This document shows positions 39,882 to 50,742 of a stretch of DNA of 64,000 bases, one piece after another (the first letter of the stretch is position 1; each line of letters begins with the position of its first letter). The DNA is from Modestobacter caceresii (GTDB lineage Bacteria; Actinomycetota; Actinomycetes; Mycobacteriales; Geodermatophilaceae): positions 23,094 to 87,093 of the forward strand of contig NZ_JPMX01000119.1 in assembly GCF_000761485.1 (NCBI RefSeq), given 5' to 3'. The translations under genes and the position numbers were made by a program. Under the pieces are notes generated by a model. That model made no database searches. It had not been told where the DNA came from and saw only the letters and a program-made list of their open reading frames with translations.

Positions 39882-40682
39882 GTGAGCGCACTGCAGGAGC
39901 GCATCTCCGCGGCGCGGTCCGACGGGCGGGCGGCGTTGATCGCCTACCTGCCGGTCGGGTACCCCGACGTCGACACCTCGATCGCGGCGATGGTCGCAGC
40001 GGTCGAGGGTGGGGCGGACATCGTGGAGATCGGCGTGCCCTACTCCGACCCGGGGATGGACGGGCCGGTGATCCAGGAGGCCGTCGACGTCGCCGTCCGG
40101 GCCGGGGTCGGCATGGCCGACGTGCTGCGTGCCGTGACCGCGGTCGCCGCCGCCGGTGCCGTGCCGGTGGTGATGAGCTACTGGAACCCGATCGAGCGCT
40201 ACGGGGTCGACCGGTTCGCCGACGACCTGGCCGCGGCCGGTGGCGCGGGCGCGATCACCCCCGACCTCATCCCCGACGAGGCCGGCGCGTGGCTGGCCGC
40301 CAGCGACCGGGTCGGCCTGGACCGGGTCTTCCTGGTCGCGCCGTCGTCCACCGACGCCCGGCTCGCCGCCACCGTCGCCGCCTGCCGCGGCTTCGTCTAC
40401 GCCGCCTCCACGATGGGCGTCACCGGCAGCCGGGCCACCGTCGGGGACGCCGCGGAACGACTGGTCGCCCGCACCCGTGCCGCCGCCGGCGGGCCGCCGG
40501 TGTGCGTCGGCCTGGGGGTCTCCACCGGCGACCAGGCGGCCGAGGTCGCCGGGTTCGCCGACGGGGTGATCGTCGGGTCGGCCTACGTGCGGCGGCTGCT
40601 CGACGGGCACGGCGCCGACGGCGTGCGTTCACTGTCCGCCGAGCTCGCCGAGGGCGTCCGGCGTGCGAAGGTGCAGGCATGA
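39882..40682 (+). CDS. trpA: Tryptophan synthase alpha subunit
   Basis: Cleaves indole-3-glycerol phosphate and channels indole to TrpB. 266 residues. The catalytic Glu and Asp lie in DIVEIGVPYSDPGMDGPVIQEA; VMSYWNPIERYG, TPDLIPDEAGAW, and VYAASTMGVTGSR are family motifs, with the phosphate site GLGVSTGDQAAEVAGFADGVIVGSA at the C-terminal side. GTG start with GAGGAGG upstream; the frame is open further upstream through the repeat but that part is not TrpA. It overlaps lgt by four bases. Confidence 0.96.
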   Translation: MSALQERISAARSDGRAALIAYLPVGYPDVDTSIAAMVAAVEGGADIVEIGVPYSDPGMDGPVIQEAVDVAVRAGVGMADVLRAVTAVAAAGAVPVVMSYWNPIERYGVDRFADDLAAAGGAGAITPDLIPDEAGAWLAASDRVGLDRVFLVAPSSTDARLAATVAACRGFVYAASTMGVTGSRATVGDAAERLVARTRAAAGGPPVCVGLGVSTGDQAAEVAGFADGVIVGSAYVRRLLDGHGADGVRSLSAELAEGVRRAKVQA

Positions 40683-41761
40683 CGCTGCTGGCGGACGCCT
40701 CCGTCCTCGCCGCGATCCCCAGCCCCACCCAGGGGGTGTGGGAGATCGGGCCGTTCCCGCTGCGCGCCTACGCGCTGTGCATCATCGCCGGCATCGTGCT
40801 GGCCTGCTGGCTGGGTGAGCGCCGCTGGGTGGCGCGCGGTGGCGCCCCCGGCGACGTGCTGGACATCGCCGTGTGGGCGGTGCCCTTCGGCATCGTCGGC
40901 GGTCGCATCTACCACGTGATCACCACCCCGCAGCCCTACTTCGGGGAGGGTGGCGACCCGATCCGGGCCTTCGCGATCTGGGAGGGCGGCCTCGGCATCT
41001 GGGGCGCGATCGCGCTCGGCGGGGTCGGCGCGTGGATCGGCTGCCGGCGGCGGGGGATCCCGCTGCCTGCCTGGGCCGACGCCATCGCCCCCGGCATCGT
41101 GCTCGCGCAGGCGGTGGGGCGCCTGGGCAACTGGTTCAACAACGAGCTCTACGGCAGCGCCACCGACCTCCCGTGGGCGCTGACGATCTACCGCTGGAAC
41201 GCCTCCGCCGGTCAGGCGCTCACCGGTCCTGACGGCGCACCGCAGGTGCTGGGCACCTTCCACCCCACGTTCCTGTACGAGCTGCTGTGGAACCTCGGCG
41301 TCGCAGCGCTGGTGATCTGGGCCGACCGCCGCTTCCGGCTCTCCCACGGGCGGGCCTTCGCGCTGTACGTCGCCGCCTACTGCGCCGGCCGGGTGTGGAT
41401 CGAGATGCTCCGCATCGACACGGCTGAGCAGTTCCTCGGGCTGCGGCTCAACGTCTTCACCTCGATCATCGTCGGCCTGCTGGCCGTCGCGTACATGGTC
41501 GTCAACCGTGGCCGGCCGCGGGAGGTCATCACCCGCGGCGCGGAGGAGGCCGGCGACGGCGTCCCCGCTGCGGTCTCGTCTCCCGCCTCGACCACCGGCG
41601 CCACGACCAACGGCGCCACGACCACCGGCGCCACGGCCGCGGGCGCCGCGGAGGCCGCGGCCGGGGGTCAGCCGCTCGGGGGAGAGACCGTCACCGACGA
41701 GGCCGGCGACGGCCGGGCCGGACCCCGGACCGACGAGGGCGGCTCGCCCCGCGCCGGCTGA
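40679..41761 (+). CDS. lgt: Prolipoprotein diacylglyceryl transferase
   Basis: First enzyme of lipoprotein maturation: moves diacylglycerol from phosphatidylglycerol to the lipobox cysteine. 360 residues with seven membrane segments. Signature motifs are GGRIYHVITTP (with the His-containing loop), AIWEGGLGIWGAIALGG, the Lgt signature GRLGNWFNNELYG and HPTFLYELLWN. The last ~75 residues are a cytoplasmic low-complexity tail with TTGAT repeats. ATGA overlap with trpA. The neighbourhood trpA-lgt is conserved in actinobacteria. Confidence 0.96.
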   Translation: MTLLADASVLAAIPSPTQGVWEIGPFPLRAYALCIIAGIVLACWLGERRWVARGGAPGDVLDIAVWAVPFGIVGGRIYHVITTPQPYFGEGGDPIRAFAIWEGGLGIWGAIALGGVGAWIGCRRRGIPLPAWADAIAPGIVLAQAVGRLGNWFNNELYGSATDLPWALTIYRWNASAGQALTGPDGAPQVLGTFHPTFLYELLWNLGVAALVIWADRRFRLSHGRAFALYVAAYCAGRVWIEMLRIDTAEQFLGLRLNVFTSIIVGLLAVAYMVVNRGRPREVITRGAEEAGDGVPAAVSSPASTTGATTNGATTTGATAAGAAEAAAGGQPLGGETVTDEAGDGRAGPRTDEGGSPRAG

Positions 41762-42164
41762 CCCGGCAGGCTCCCGCGACGGTCGCCTTCCCCGCAGCTG
41801 GAGGAGATCTTCCCGACACCTGGTCGACATGTCCCGCAGGTGTCCCTGCTGTGTACGCTCGACCCCGGCCGACCAGTGATCCTGGGCCGGCCGGCGACGT
41901 CGGACCGGGCCAGTGCTGCCCCGCGCACGACCATCCCGCGGCCACCCGCCCCCGCGGGTGCGCGGGTCCCTGAGGCCGGCTCGACGTACCGTGTCCGCCG
42001 GCCTCCGCTGCCCCACTCGTCGGACCCCCCGGGGTCCTCCGCGCACCACCCCACCCGCTCTGACCACCCGGCGGGGTCTGCGACCCCCCGCACCAGCGCC
42101 ACCCGCCGACCCGGACCCCCGGGCGGTGGAGCCGGCGCCGCGGCCAGCCGACGACGGGAGTGAC
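41762..42164 (+). other. 403-base intergenic leader upstream of gltB
   Basis: I see no gene here. Two -10-like boxes on the plus strand are TACGCT (41854-41859) and TACCGT (41987-41992). If used, they give unusually long leaders of about 300 and 165 bases. The strand is rich in CCC runs on the coding side, so the leader RNA would be C-rich. No riboswitch fold is recognised. GGGAG at 42156 is the gltB ribosome site. Confidence 0.5.
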
Positions 42165-45100
42165 ATGTCTGACCTCGCCGCCCCCTCCGCGGGATCGCCG
42201 TCCCCGGCCGCAGCCCCTCCGGCCGTGCCCTTCTCCGCGCTCCCGGCCGCCTCCGGCCTCTACGACCCGGCCAACGAGCACGACGCCTGTGGCGTCGCCT
42301 TCGTCGCCGACGCCCGTGGCCGCCGCTCCCGGAAGATCGTCGCGGCCGGGCTCACCGCGCTGCACAACCTCGACCACCGGGGCGCCGCGGGGTCGGAGCC
42401 GAACTCCGGTGACGGAGCCGGGATCCTGACCCAGGTCCCCGACGGACTGCTGCGGGAGAGCGTCGACTTCGACCTGCCGCCGCTGGGCGAGTACGCCGTC
42501 GGGATCGCCTTCCTGCCCGCCGACGAGACCGAGCGGGCCTCCGTCGTCGACGCCGTCGCCGGGCTCGCCGCCGAGGAGGGCCTGACCGTCCTGGGCTGGC
42601 GGGTGCTGCCGGTCGACCCGGACGCCGCCGACCTCGGGCCCACCGCCCGGCGGGTCATGCCGCACTTCGCCCAGCTCTTCGTCGCCGAGACCATCGGTGC
42701 CCGGGCCGACGCACGCGCCTTCGGTGGTACTGCGGCCCCGCACGGGGTCACCCGGCTCGAGCGGCGCGCCTTCGTGCTCCGCAAGCGGGTCGAGCGCGCC
42801 GCCCGGGACGCCGGCACCAGCTGCTACATCGCCTCGCTGTCCTCCCGCACGATCACCTACAAGGGCATGCTGACCACCGACCAGCTGCCGGCGTTCTTCC
42901 CCGACCTGACCGACGAGCGGTACGAGTCGGCGATCGCGCTGGTGCACAGCCGGTTTTCCACCAACACCTTCCCCAGCTGGCCGCTGGCCCACCCCTTCCG
43001 GTTCATCGCCCACAACGGCGAGATCAACACCATCAAGGGCAACCGGAACCGGATGCGGGCCCGCGAGGCCAAGCTGGAGACCGGGCTGTTCGACGGTCCG
43101 GCCGGCCCGGCCAGCGAGCTCGGCCTGGAGCGGATCTTCCCGGTCACCGCCAGCGACTTCAGCGACTCGGCGACCTTCGACGAGGTGCTCGAGCTGCTGC
43201 ACCTGTCCGGCCGGTCACTGCCGCACGCGGTGCTGATGATGATCCCGGAGGCGTGGGAGAACCACGACGAGATGGACGCGGCCCGCCGCGCCTTCTACCG
43301 GTTCCACTCCTCGATCATGGAGCCCTGGGACGGGCCCGCCTGTGTCGCGTTCACCGACGGCAGCCTGATCGGCGCGGTCCTCGACCGCAACGGCCTGCGC
43401 CCGGGCCGCTGGTGGCGCACCAAGGACGACCTGGTCGTGCTGGCCAGCGAGGCCGGCGTGCTCGACATCCCGGCCGGCGACGTGGTGGCCAAGGGCCGGC
43501 TGCAGCCGGGCCGGATGTTCCTCGTCGACACCGCCGCCGGGCGGATCGTCTCCGACGAGGAGGTCAAGGGCGCCCTGGCCACCGCCGAGCCCTACGACGA
43601 CTGGCTGCACGCGGGGCAGGTGCACCTCCCGCAGCTGCCCGAGCGGCGTCGTTCCCGGCCCAGCCACGAGTCCGTCGTCCGTCGGCAGCAGCTCTTCGGC
43701 TACACCGAGGAGGAGCTGCGCATCCTGGTGCAGCCGATGGCCGCCAGCGGCGCCGAGCCGATCGGCTCGATGGGCACCGACACCCCGATCGCGTCGCTGT
43801 CGGACCGCTCGCGCCAGCTCTACGACTACTTCACCCAGCTCTTCGCCCAGGTCACCAACCCGCCGCTGGACGCCATCCGCGAGGAGCTGGTCACCAGCCT
43901 GGGGCGGACCTTCGGCCCCGAGCAGAACCTGCTCGACGCCACCCCGGCCTCCTGCCGGCAGCTCTTCCTGCCCTACCCGGTCATCGACAACGACGAGCTG
44001 GCCAAGATCCTGCACATCGACGACGACGGTGACCTGCCCGGTTTCGCCGCCGTCCGGATCACCGGCCACTTCGACGTCGCCGGCGGGGGCGAGGCGCTGG
44101 CCCAGGCGGTCCAGGACCTGCGCACCAAGGTCAGCAAGGCGATCGCCGCCGGCGCCCGGGTCATCGTGCTGTCCGACCGCGACTGCGACGAGAAGCGCGC
44201 CCCGATCCCGTCGCTGCTGATGACCGCCGCCGTCCACCACCACCTGGTGCGCGAGCGCACCCGCATGCAGGTCGGCCTGATCGTCGAGTCCGGCGACTGC
44301 CGCGAGGTGCACCACGTCGCGCTGCTGCTGGGCTACGGCGCGGCCGCGGTGAACCCCTACCTGGCGTTCGAGAGCGTCGAGGACCTGATCCGCACCGGCA
44401 CGCTCACCGGCGTCCAGCCCGCCCAGGCCGTCCGCAACGTGGTCAAGGCCATGGGCAAGGGCGTGCTGAAGGTGATGAGCAAGATGGGCATCAGCACCGT
44501 CGGCTCGTACACGATGGCGCAGATCTTCGAGACGGTCGGCCTGTCCAAGGCCGTCGTCGACGAGTACTTCACCGGGACGTCGGCCACGCTGGACGGCGTC
44601 GGGCTCGACGTGCTCGCCGAAGAGGTCGTGATGCGGCACCGCCGCGCCTACCCGAGCAACCCGACCGAGACGGCGCACCGGCGGCTGGAGACCGGCGGGG
44701 AGTACCAGTGGCGCCGCGAGGGCGAGGTGCACCTGTTCAACCCCGAGACGGTGTTCCTGCTCCAGCACGCCACCCGGTCGCGGCAGTACGACGTCTTCCA
44801 GCGCTACACCGACACCGTCGACGGGCTGTCCGCCGAGGCGGCGACGCTGCGCGGCCTGTTCACCCTCAAGACCGGTGACCGGCCCGCCGTCCCGCTGGAG
44901 GAGGTGGAGCCGGTCAGCGAGATCGTCAAGCGGTTCCAGACCGGCGCGATGAGCTACGGCTCCATCTCCGCCGAGGCGCACGAGACCCTGGCGATCGCGA
45001 TGAACCGGCTGGGGGGCCGGTCCAACACCGGTGAGGGTGGCGAGGACCCCGACCGCTTCACCGCCGACCCCAACGGCGACCTGCGCCGCTCCTCGATCAA

Positions 45101-46841
45101 GCAGGTGGCCAGCGGGCGGTTCGGCGTCACCAGCGAGTACCTGGTCAACGCCGACGACATCCAGATCAAGATGGCCCAGGGTGCCAAGCCCGGCGAGGGC
45201 GGACAGCTGCCGGGCAGCAAGGTCTACCCGTGGGTGGCCCGTACCCGGCACTCCACGCCCGGCGTCGGCCTGATCAGCCCGCCGCCGCACCACGACATCT
45301 ACTCGATCGAGGACCTCAAGCAGCTCATCCACGACCTCAAGAACGCGAACAACGAGGCGCGGGTGCACGTCAAGCTGGTCGCGGAGTCCGGGATCGGCAC
45401 GGTCGCGGCCGGGGTCAGCAAGGCCAAGGCCGACGTCGTCCTGGTCTCCGGCTTCGACGGCGGCACCGGTGCCGCACCGCTGACCTCGCTCAAGCACGCC
45501 GGCATCCCCTGGGAGATCGGGCTGGCCGAGACCCAGCAGACGCTGCTGGCCAACGGGCTGCGCGACCGGATCGTGGTGCAGGTCGACGGGCAGATGAAGA
45601 CCGGCCGGGACGTCATCGTCGCGGCGCTACTCGGGGCCGAGGAGTTCGGCTTCGCCACCGCGCCGCTGGTGGTCGAGGGCTGCGTGATGATGCGGGTCTG
45701 TCACCTCGACACCTGCCCGGTCGGCATCGCCACCCAGAACCCGGAGCTGCGCAAGCGGTTCACCGGCAAGCCCGAGTTCGTGGTGACCTACTTCGAGTTC
45801 CTGGCCGAGCAGGTGCGCGGGTACCTGGCCGAGCTGGGCTTCCGCTCGATCGACGAGGCCGTGGGCCACGCCGAGCTGCTCGACGTGGCGCCGGCGATCG
45901 ACCACTGGAAGGCCTCCGGGCTGGACCTGCGGCCGATCCTGGCCGTGCCCGACCTGCCCGAGGGCACGCCGCGGCGCAAGGTCCGCGACCAGGACCACGG
46001 GCTGGACGTCGCGCTGGACCAGACGCTGATCCAGCTGTGCGAGGGCGCGCTGCTCGATGCCCGCCCGGTGCACCTCGAGCTGCCGGTGCGCAACGTCAAC
46101 CGCACCGTCGGCACCATGCTGGGCTCGATGGTCACCCGGCGGTTCGGCGGCGAGGGCCTGCCCGACGGCACGATCGACCTGACCTTCACCGGGTCGGCGG
46201 GTCAGTCGTTCGGGGCGTTCCTGCCGCGCGGGATCACCATGACCCTGGTCGGCGACGCCAACGACTACGTCGGCAAGGGCCTGTCCGGCGGGCGGATCGT
46301 CGTCCGCCCGGCGCCGGAGGCGAGCTTCCCGGCCGAGGACAACGTCATCGCCGGCAACGTGATCGGCTACGGCGCGACGGCCGGTGAGGTCTTCCTCCGC
46401 GGCCGGGTGGGGGAGCGGTTCTGCGTCCGCAACTCCGGGGCGCTGGCCGTCGTCGAGGGCGTCGGTGACCACGCGCTGGAGTACATGACCGGCGGCACCG
46501 CGGTCATCCTCGGGCCGACCGGGCGCAACATCGCCGCGGGCATGTCCGGCGGGATCGGGTACGTGCTCGACCTGGCCCGGCACCGGGTCAACACCGAGAT
46601 GGTGGACGTCGAGGCGCTGGACGGGCAGGGCTCTGCCTGGCTCCGCGACGTCCTCGAGCGCTACCGCGAGGCCACCGACTCGGCCGTCGCGACCAGCCTG
46701 CTGGCCGACTGGGGCCGTTGGTCGGGGCGTTTCAGCGTGATCATGCCGCGTGACTACCGGCGTGCCATGGAGGCCCGACGGGCCGCCGAGGCCGCCGGCT
46801 ACGACGTGGACCGAGCCGTGATGGAGGCAGCTCGTGGTTGA
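42165..46841 (+). CDS. gltB: Glutamate synthase large subunit
   Basis: Transfers the amide of glutamine to 2-oxoglutarate, with ammonia channelled between sites. 1558 residues. A propeptide of 41 residues precedes the catalytic Cys42 ([10 protein letters not shown]) of the glutaminase domain, which is expected to be cleaved off. The FMN domain starts around 900 ([20 protein letters not shown]) and has [16 protein letters not shown]; the 3Fe-4S cysteines are C1173, C1179 and C1184 in [14 protein letters not shown]. The C-terminal GXGXG domain (about 1330-1490) contains [14 protein letters not shown]. Start ATG with GGGAG upstream. It overlaps gltD by eight bases. Confidence 0.97.
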   Translation: MSDLAAPSAGSPSPAAAPPAVPFSALPAASGLYDPANEHDACGVAFVADARGRRSRKIVAAGLTALHNLDHRGAAGSEPNSGDGAGILTQVPDGLLRESVDFDLPPLGEYAVGIAFLPADETERASVVDAVAGLAAEEGLTVLGWRVLPVDPDAADLGPTARRVMPHFAQLFVAETIGARADARAFGGTAAPHGVTRLERRAFVLRKRVERAARDAGTSCYIASLSSRTITYKGMLTTDQLPAFFPDLTDERYESAIALVHSRFSTNTFPSWPLAHPFRFIAHNGEINTIKGNRNRMRAREAKLETGLFDGPAGPASELGLERIFPVTASDFSDSATFDEVLELLHLSGRSLPHAVLMMIPEAWENHDEMDAARRAFYRFHSSIMEPWDGPACVAFTDGSLIGAVLDRNGLRPGRWWRTKDDLVVLASEAGVLDIPAGDVVAKGRLQPGRMFLVDTAAGRIVSDEEVKGALATAEPYDDWLHAGQVHLPQLPERRRSRPSHESVVRRQQLFGYTEEELRILVQPMAASGAEPIGSMGTDTPIASLSDRSRQLYDYFTQLFAQVTNPPLDAIREELVTSLGRTFGPEQNLLDATPASCRQLFLPYPVIDNDELAKILHIDDDGDLPGFAAVRITGHFDVAGGGEALAQAVQDLRTKVSKAIAAGARVIVLSDRDCDEKRAPIPSLLMTAAVHHHLVRERTRMQVGLIVESGDCREVHHVALLLGYGAAAVNPYLAFESVEDLIRTGTLTGVQPAQAVRNVVKAMGKGVLKVMSKMGISTVGSYTMAQIFETVGLSKAVVDEYFTGTSATLDGVGLDVLAEEVVMRHRRAYPSNPTETAHRRLETGGEYQWRREGEVHLFNPETVFLLQHATRSRQYDVFQRYTDTVDGLSAEAATLRGLFTLKTGDRPAVPLEEVEPVSEIVKRFQTGAMSYGSISAEAHETLAIAMNRLGGRSNTGEGGEDPDRFTADPNGDLRRSSIKQVASGRFGVTSEYLVNADDIQIKMAQGAKPGEGGQLPGSKVYPWVARTRHSTPGVGLISPPPHHDIYSIEDLKQLIHDLKNANNEARVHVKLVAESGIGTVAAGVSKAKADVVLVSGFDGGTGAAPLTSLKHAGIPWEIGLAETQQTLLANGLRDRIVVQVDGQMKTGRDVIVAALLGAEEFGFATAPLVVEGCVMMRVCHLDTCPVGIATQNPELRKRFTGKPEFVVTYFEFLAEQVRGYLAELGFRSIDEAVGHAELLDVAPAIDHWKASGLDLRPILAVPDLPEGTPRRKVRDQDHGLDVALDQTLIQLCEGALLDARPVHLELPVRNVNRTVGTMLGSMVTRRFGGEGLPDGTIDLTFTGSAGQSFGAFLPRGITMTLVGDANDYVGKGLSGGRIVVRPAPEASFPAEDNVIAGNVIGYGATAGEVFLRGRVGERFCVRNSGALAVVEGVGDHALEYMTGGTAVILGPTGRNIAAGMSGGIGYVLDLARHRVNTEMVDVEALDGQGSAWLRDVLERYREATDSAVATSLLADWGRWSGRFSVIMPRDYRRAMEARRAAEAAGYDVDRAVMEAARG

Positions 46842-48318
46842 CAGCACCGGGTTCCTGAGGTTCGACCGTGAGCTGCCGCCGCGGCGGCCGGTCGACCTGC
46901 GACTGCTGGACTGGAAGGAGGTGTACCTGACCCGGGACACGGGTGAGGACGCCGTCTTCCCGGTGCGGGCGGTCCGTGAGCAGGCGGCGCGCTGCATGGA
47001 CTGCGGCATCCCCTTCTGCCACCACGGCTGCCCGCTGGGCAACCTGATCCCGGAGTGGAACGACCTCGCCCGCCGGGACGACTGGCAGGAGGCGATCGAG
47101 CGGCTGCACGCGACGAACAACTTCCCCGAGTTCACCGGGAAGCTGTGCCCCGCGCCGTGCGAGTCGGCCTGCGTGCTCAACCTGGAGAACGCGCCGGTCA
47201 CGATCAAGCAGATCGAGTGGGAGATCATCGACCAGGCGTTCGTCAACGGCTGGGTCACCCCGCAGCCGCCGGCGGAGCTCACCGGCAAGAAGGTCGCCGT
47301 CATCGGGTCCGGGCCGGCCGGGCTGGCCGCCGCCCAGCAGCTCACCCGCGCCGGGCACCAGGTGACCGTCTACGAGCGGGACGACCGGATCGGCGGGCTG
47401 ATCCGCTACGGCATCCCCGAGTTCAAGATGGAGAAGCGCCACCTGGACCGGCGGCTGGACCAGATGCGCGCCGAGGGCACCCGGTTCGTCACCGACGTCA
47501 CCGTCGGCGGCAGTGCGGGCAGCCTGACGACCGAGCAGCTGCGCGCCGAGCACGACGCCGTCGTGCTGGCGATCGGCACCCCGGTGGCGCGTGACCTGCC
47601 GCTGCCGGGCCGGGAGCTCGACGGCGTGCACTTCGCCATGGAGTACCTGCCGCACGGCAACCGCCAGGCGCTCGGCGAGCTCGAGGACCCGCCGCTGTCG
47701 GCCAAGGGCAAGAACGTGGTCATCATCGGCGGCGGCGACACCGGCGCGGACTGCCTGGGCACCGCGCACCGTCAGGGCGCGGCCTCGGTGGCCCAGCTGG
47801 ACTACAAGCCGGCGCCGTCGGGCACCCGGCCCGAGGACAACCCCTGGCCGACCTACGAGATGATCCTGCGCGTCTCCCCGGCGCACGAGGAGGGCGGCGA
47901 GCGCCTGTTCGCCGTCAACACCGAGGCGTTCCTCGGTGGCGAGCAGGGTCGGGTCCGGGCGATCGAGGTCGTGGAGATCGAGGTCGTCGACGGCCAGCGC
48001 CGGCCCAAGCCCGGCAGCACCCAGGAGCTGCCGGCCGACCTGGTGCTGCTGGCGCTGGGCTACACGGGCCCGGAGACCACCGGCCTGGTCGAGGAGCTGG
48101 GCTGTGGCGTCGACGAGCGGGGCCGGGTCGCCCGGGACGACGAGTACATGTCCAGCGTCCCCGGGGTGTTCGTGGCCGGGGACATGGGCCGCGGTCAGTC
48201 GCTGATCGTCTGGGCCATCGCCGAGGGGCGCGCCGCGGCCGCCGCCGTCGACACCTGGCTGACCGGGAACTCGATGCTGCCCCGACCGGTCACCCCGGAC
48301 GCCGTCCCACTGCGCTGA
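46834..48318 (+). CDS. gltD: Glutamate synthase small subunit
   Basis: FAD and Fe-S subunit that feeds NADPH electrons to GltB. 494 residues. N-terminal 4Fe-4S cysteines lie in [18 protein letters not shown] (C54 onward) and [12 protein letters not shown]. The FAD site is [17 protein letters not shown] and the NADPH site is [16 protein letters not shown]; the C-terminal FAD contact is [22 protein letters not shown] start overlapping the gltB end. A strong hairpin follows. Confidence 0.97.
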   Translation: MVDSTGFLRFDRELPPRRPVDLRLLDWKEVYLTRDTGEDAVFPVRAVREQAARCMDCGIPFCHHGCPLGNLIPEWNDLARRDDWQEAIERLHATNNFPEFTGKLCPAPCESACVLNLENAPVTIKQIEWEIIDQAFVNGWVTPQPPAELTGKKVAVIGSGPAGLAAAQQLTRAGHQVTVYERDDRIGGLIRYGIPEFKMEKRHLDRRLDQMRAEGTRFVTDVTVGGSAGSLTTEQLRAEHDAVVLAIGTPVARDLPLPGRELDGVHFAMEYLPHGNRQALGELEDPPLSAKGKNVVIIGGGDTGADCLGTAHRQGAASVAQLDYKPAPSGTRPEDNPWPTYEMILRVSPAHEEGGERLFAVNTEAFLGGEQGRVRAIEVVEIEVVDGQRRPKPGSTQELPADLVLLALGYTGPETTGLVEELGCGVDERGRVARDDEYMSSVPGVFVAGDMGRGQSLIVWAIAEGRAAAAAVDTWLTGNSMLPRPVTPDAVPLR

Positions 48319-48360
48319 ACCGCTGGTCGTCGGCGTCATGAGACGTCCCTGACGACTGCT

Positions 48361-48411
48361 GCCCCTCGGGGGGACACGACGGACCCGGTCCGCTGTGTCC
48401 GCCCGAGGGGC
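48361..48411 (+). terminator. gltBD terminator hairpin
   Basis: GCCCCTCGGG (48361-48370) pairs with CCCGAGGGGC (48402-48411), and inside it GGACAC (48372-48377) pairs with GTGTCC (48395-48400), with a further GGACC/GGTCC stem in the apex. It ends four bases before the pyk -10 box. Confidence 0.75.
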
Positions 48412-48414
48412 GAC

Positions 48415-48420
48415 TAGTTT
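48415..48420 (+). promoter_or_regulatory. -10 box (TAGTTT) of pyk
   Basis: TAGTTT lies six bases before the pyk ATG, with no ribosome site, so pyk is probably leaderless. Confidence 0.6.
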
Positions 48421-48426
48421 TGCCTC

Positions 48427-49842
48427 ATGTCTCGTCGCGCGAAGATCGTCTGCACGCTGGGCCCGGCGACCGGTTCCCTGGACCAGATCACTGCCCTCGT
48501 CGAGGCCGGCATGGACGTCGCCCGCCTCAACTTCAGCCACGGGAAGCACGCCGACCACGAGACGGCCTACCGGCTCGTGCGCGAGGCCTCCGACAAGGTC
48601 GGTCGCGCCGTGGCCATCCTGGCCGACCTGCAGGGCCCCAAGATCCGCCTCGGCACCTTCGCCGACGGCCCGGTCACCTGGGCGACCGGCAGCCGGGTCT
48701 GCGTGACCGTCGAGGACGTCGAGGGCACCGCCGAGCGGGTCTCCACCACCTACAAGGACCTCGCCAACGACGTGCGGGTCGGTGACCGGCTCCTGGTCGA
48801 CGACGGCAAGCTCGCCCTGACCGTGGTCGAGGTCGACGGCCCCGACGTGTGGTGCCTGGTGCTCGAGGGCGGTCAGGTCTCCAACAACAAGGGCCTGTCC
48901 CTGCCCGGCGTCGCCGTCAGCGTCCCGGCGCTGTCGGAGAAGGACTCCGAGGACCTGCGCTTCGCGCTCTCCCTCGGCGTCGACTTCATCGCACTGTCCT
49001 TCGTGCGGCACGCCAAGGACGTCGAGCTGGTGCGCGAGATCATGCGCCAGGAGGACGTCGAGGTGCCGGTGATCGCCAAGCTGGAGAAGCCGGAGGCGGT
49101 CGAGAACCTCGAGGCGATCGTCGAGGCCTTCGACGGCGTCATGGTGGCCCGCGGCGACCTGGGCGTGGAGCTGCCGCTGGAGCAGGTGCCGCTGGTGCAG
49201 AAGCGCGCGGTGCAGGTGGCCCGTGAGCGGAACAAGCCGGTCATCGTCGCCACCCAGATGCTCGAGTCGATGATCAGCGCCTCCCGGCCCACCCGGGCCG
49301 AGGCCTCCGACGTCGCCAACGCCGTCCTGGACGGTGCGGACGCGGTGATGCTTTCGGGGGAGACCTCGGTGGGGAAGTTCCCCGTCGTCGCGGTCAAGAC
49401 GATGGAGCGGATCATCGACGCGGTCGAGTCCGACGCCGTGCGGGTGCCCGAGCTCCTCGTCCCGCCGCGGCAGCGCTCCGGGGCGATCGTGCGGGCCGCC
49501 AAGGACATCGGTGAGGCGCTCGACGTCGCCGCGCTGGCCGCCTTCACGCTGACCGGCAAGACCGCGCAGCTCCTGGCGGCGCTGCACACCCGGCTGCCGA
49601 TCCTCGCCTTCACCACCGACCCGGCGGTCCGCAGCCGGCTGGCGCTGTCCTGGGGCGTGGAGACCTTCCTCGTGCCCGAGGTCACCCACACCGACGACAT
49701 GGTCGGGCAGGTCGACTTCTCGCTGCTGTCCATCGGCCGGCTCAAGGAGGGCGACAAGGTCGTCATCGTGGCCGGCAGCCCGCCGAACACCGCCGGCTCC
49801 ACGAACCTGGTGCGGGTGCACGAGGTGGGGACCGAGGCGTGA
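48427..49842 (+). CDS. pyk: Pyruvate kinase
   Basis: Last step of glycolysis, PEP + ADP to pyruvate + ATP. 471 residues, tetrameric type. Motifs: AKIVCTLGPATGSLDQI, MDVARLNFSHG, ADLQGPKIRLG, the active-site signature VIAKLEKPEAVENLE with catalytic Lys, MVARGDLGVELP, and ATQMLESMISASRPTRAEASDVANAV. The C-terminal regulatory domain (about 340-470) is present. Leaderless start. The gene order lgt...pyk-tesB-pdtaR matches mycobacteria. It overlaps tesB by four bases. Confidence 0.97.
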   Translation: MSRRAKIVCTLGPATGSLDQITALVEAGMDVARLNFSHGKHADHETAYRLVREASDKVGRAVAILADLQGPKIRLGTFADGPVTWATGSRVCVTVEDVEGTAERVSTTYKDLANDVRVGDRLLVDDGKLALTVVEVDGPDVWCLVLEGGQVSNNKGLSLPGVAVSVPALSEKDSEDLRFALSLGVDFIALSFVRHAKDVELVREIMRQEDVEVPVIAKLEKPEAVENLEAIVEAFDGVMVARGDLGVELPLEQVPLVQKRAVQVARERNKPVIVATQMLESMISASRPTRAEASDVANAVLDGADAVMLSGETSVGKFPVVAVKTMERIIDAVESDAVRVPELLVPPRQRSGAIVRAAKDIGEALDVAALAAFTLTGKTAQLLAALHTRLPILAFTTDPAVRSRLALSWGVETFLVPEVTHTDDMVGQVDFSLLSIGRLKEGDKVVIVAGSPPNTAGSTNLVRVHEVGTEA

Positions 49843-50726
49843 CGGCCGGCGTCGCGCAGCCGGGGGAGACCCCGGCTGCGGAGCTGATGGTCGTCCTGGA
49901 CCTGGAGGAACGGGGTCCGGACGTCTACGTCGGCCAGACCCCCAGCACGCCGTTGCAGCGGATCTTCGGCGGTCAGGTCGCCGCTCAGGCCCTGACCGCC
50001 GCGAACGCCACGGTGGGGCCGGGGCGGGTGGTGCACTCGCTGCACTCGTACTTCCTCCGCCCCGGTGACCCGCACGAGGAGATCCGCTACGAGGTCGACC
50101 GCATCCGCGAGGGTCGCTCGTTCAGCACCCGGCGGGTGGTGGCCCGGCAGATGCGCAAGGGCGAGGACGTCGCGATCTTCGCGCTGACCGCGGACTTCAC
50201 CGCCGGGGAGCGGGCCGTGGTCGAGCACTCCCTGCCGATGCCCGAGGTGCCCGGTCCGGACGGGCTGCCGGGGCTCGCCGAGGTCACCGCGGCGCACCCC
50301 GGGCAGGGGGCGGCGTCCGCGGCGATCGGACGGGCGGTGGAGCAGCGGTACCTCGCCGACCCGTTCGACCCGCAGCCGCGGCTGCCACCGGACACCGCGT
50401 TCCGGGTCTGGTTCCGGGTGGCCGGCCGGCTCCCCGACGACGACGCCGTGCACGCGGCCGCGCTGACCTTCGTCAGCGACCTGACCCTGCTCTCGGCCGG
50501 GCTGGCCCGCACCGGTGGCGGCTGGGGCGGGTCGATCGTGGGGGCCAGCCTCGACCACGCCGTCTGGTTCCACCGGCCGGTGCGCGCCGATGAGTGGTTC
50601 CTCTACGAGACCGACAGCCCGGCGGCGGCGAGTGGCCGCGCGCTGTGCTTCGGGCAGATCTGGGCCGCCGACGGCACGCACGTGGCCACCGTCGCCCAGG
50701 AGGGGCTCATCCGCTCCCTGGGCTGA
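49839..50726 (+). CDS. tesB: Acyl-CoA thioesterase II
   Basis: Double-hotdog enzyme that hydrolyses medium and long acyl-CoAs. 295 residues. The first hotdog includes QRIFGGQVAAQALTAAN and VHSLHSYFLRPGDPHEEIRYEVDRIREGRSFSTRRV; the second includes GASLDHAVWFHRPVRADEWFLYETDSP with the catalytic Asp, then GRALCFGQIWAADGTHVATVAQEGLIR. GTGA overlap with pyk suggests co-translation. The physiological acyl chain is unknown. Confidence 0.94.
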   Translation: MTAGVAQPGETPAAELMVVLDLEERGPDVYVGQTPSTPLQRIFGGQVAAQALTAANATVGPGRVVHSLHSYFLRPGDPHEEIRYEVDRIREGRSFSTRRVVARQMRKGEDVAIFALTADFTAGERAVVEHSLPMPEVPGPDGLPGLAEVTAAHPGQGAASAAIGRAVEQRYLADPFDPQPRLPPDTAFRVWFRVAGRLPDDDAVHAAALTFVSDLTLLSAGLARTGGGWGGSIVGASLDHAVWFHRPVRADEWFLYETDSPAAASGRALCFGQIWAADGTHVATVAQEGLIRSLG

Positions 50727-50742
50727 GGCGACGGCCGCCGGG

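Noticed and set aside
46741..49821. A 1026-residue open frame on the minus strand opposite gltD and pyk
   Set aside because: It is an antisense shadow of two confidently assigned genes and has no recognisable motif.
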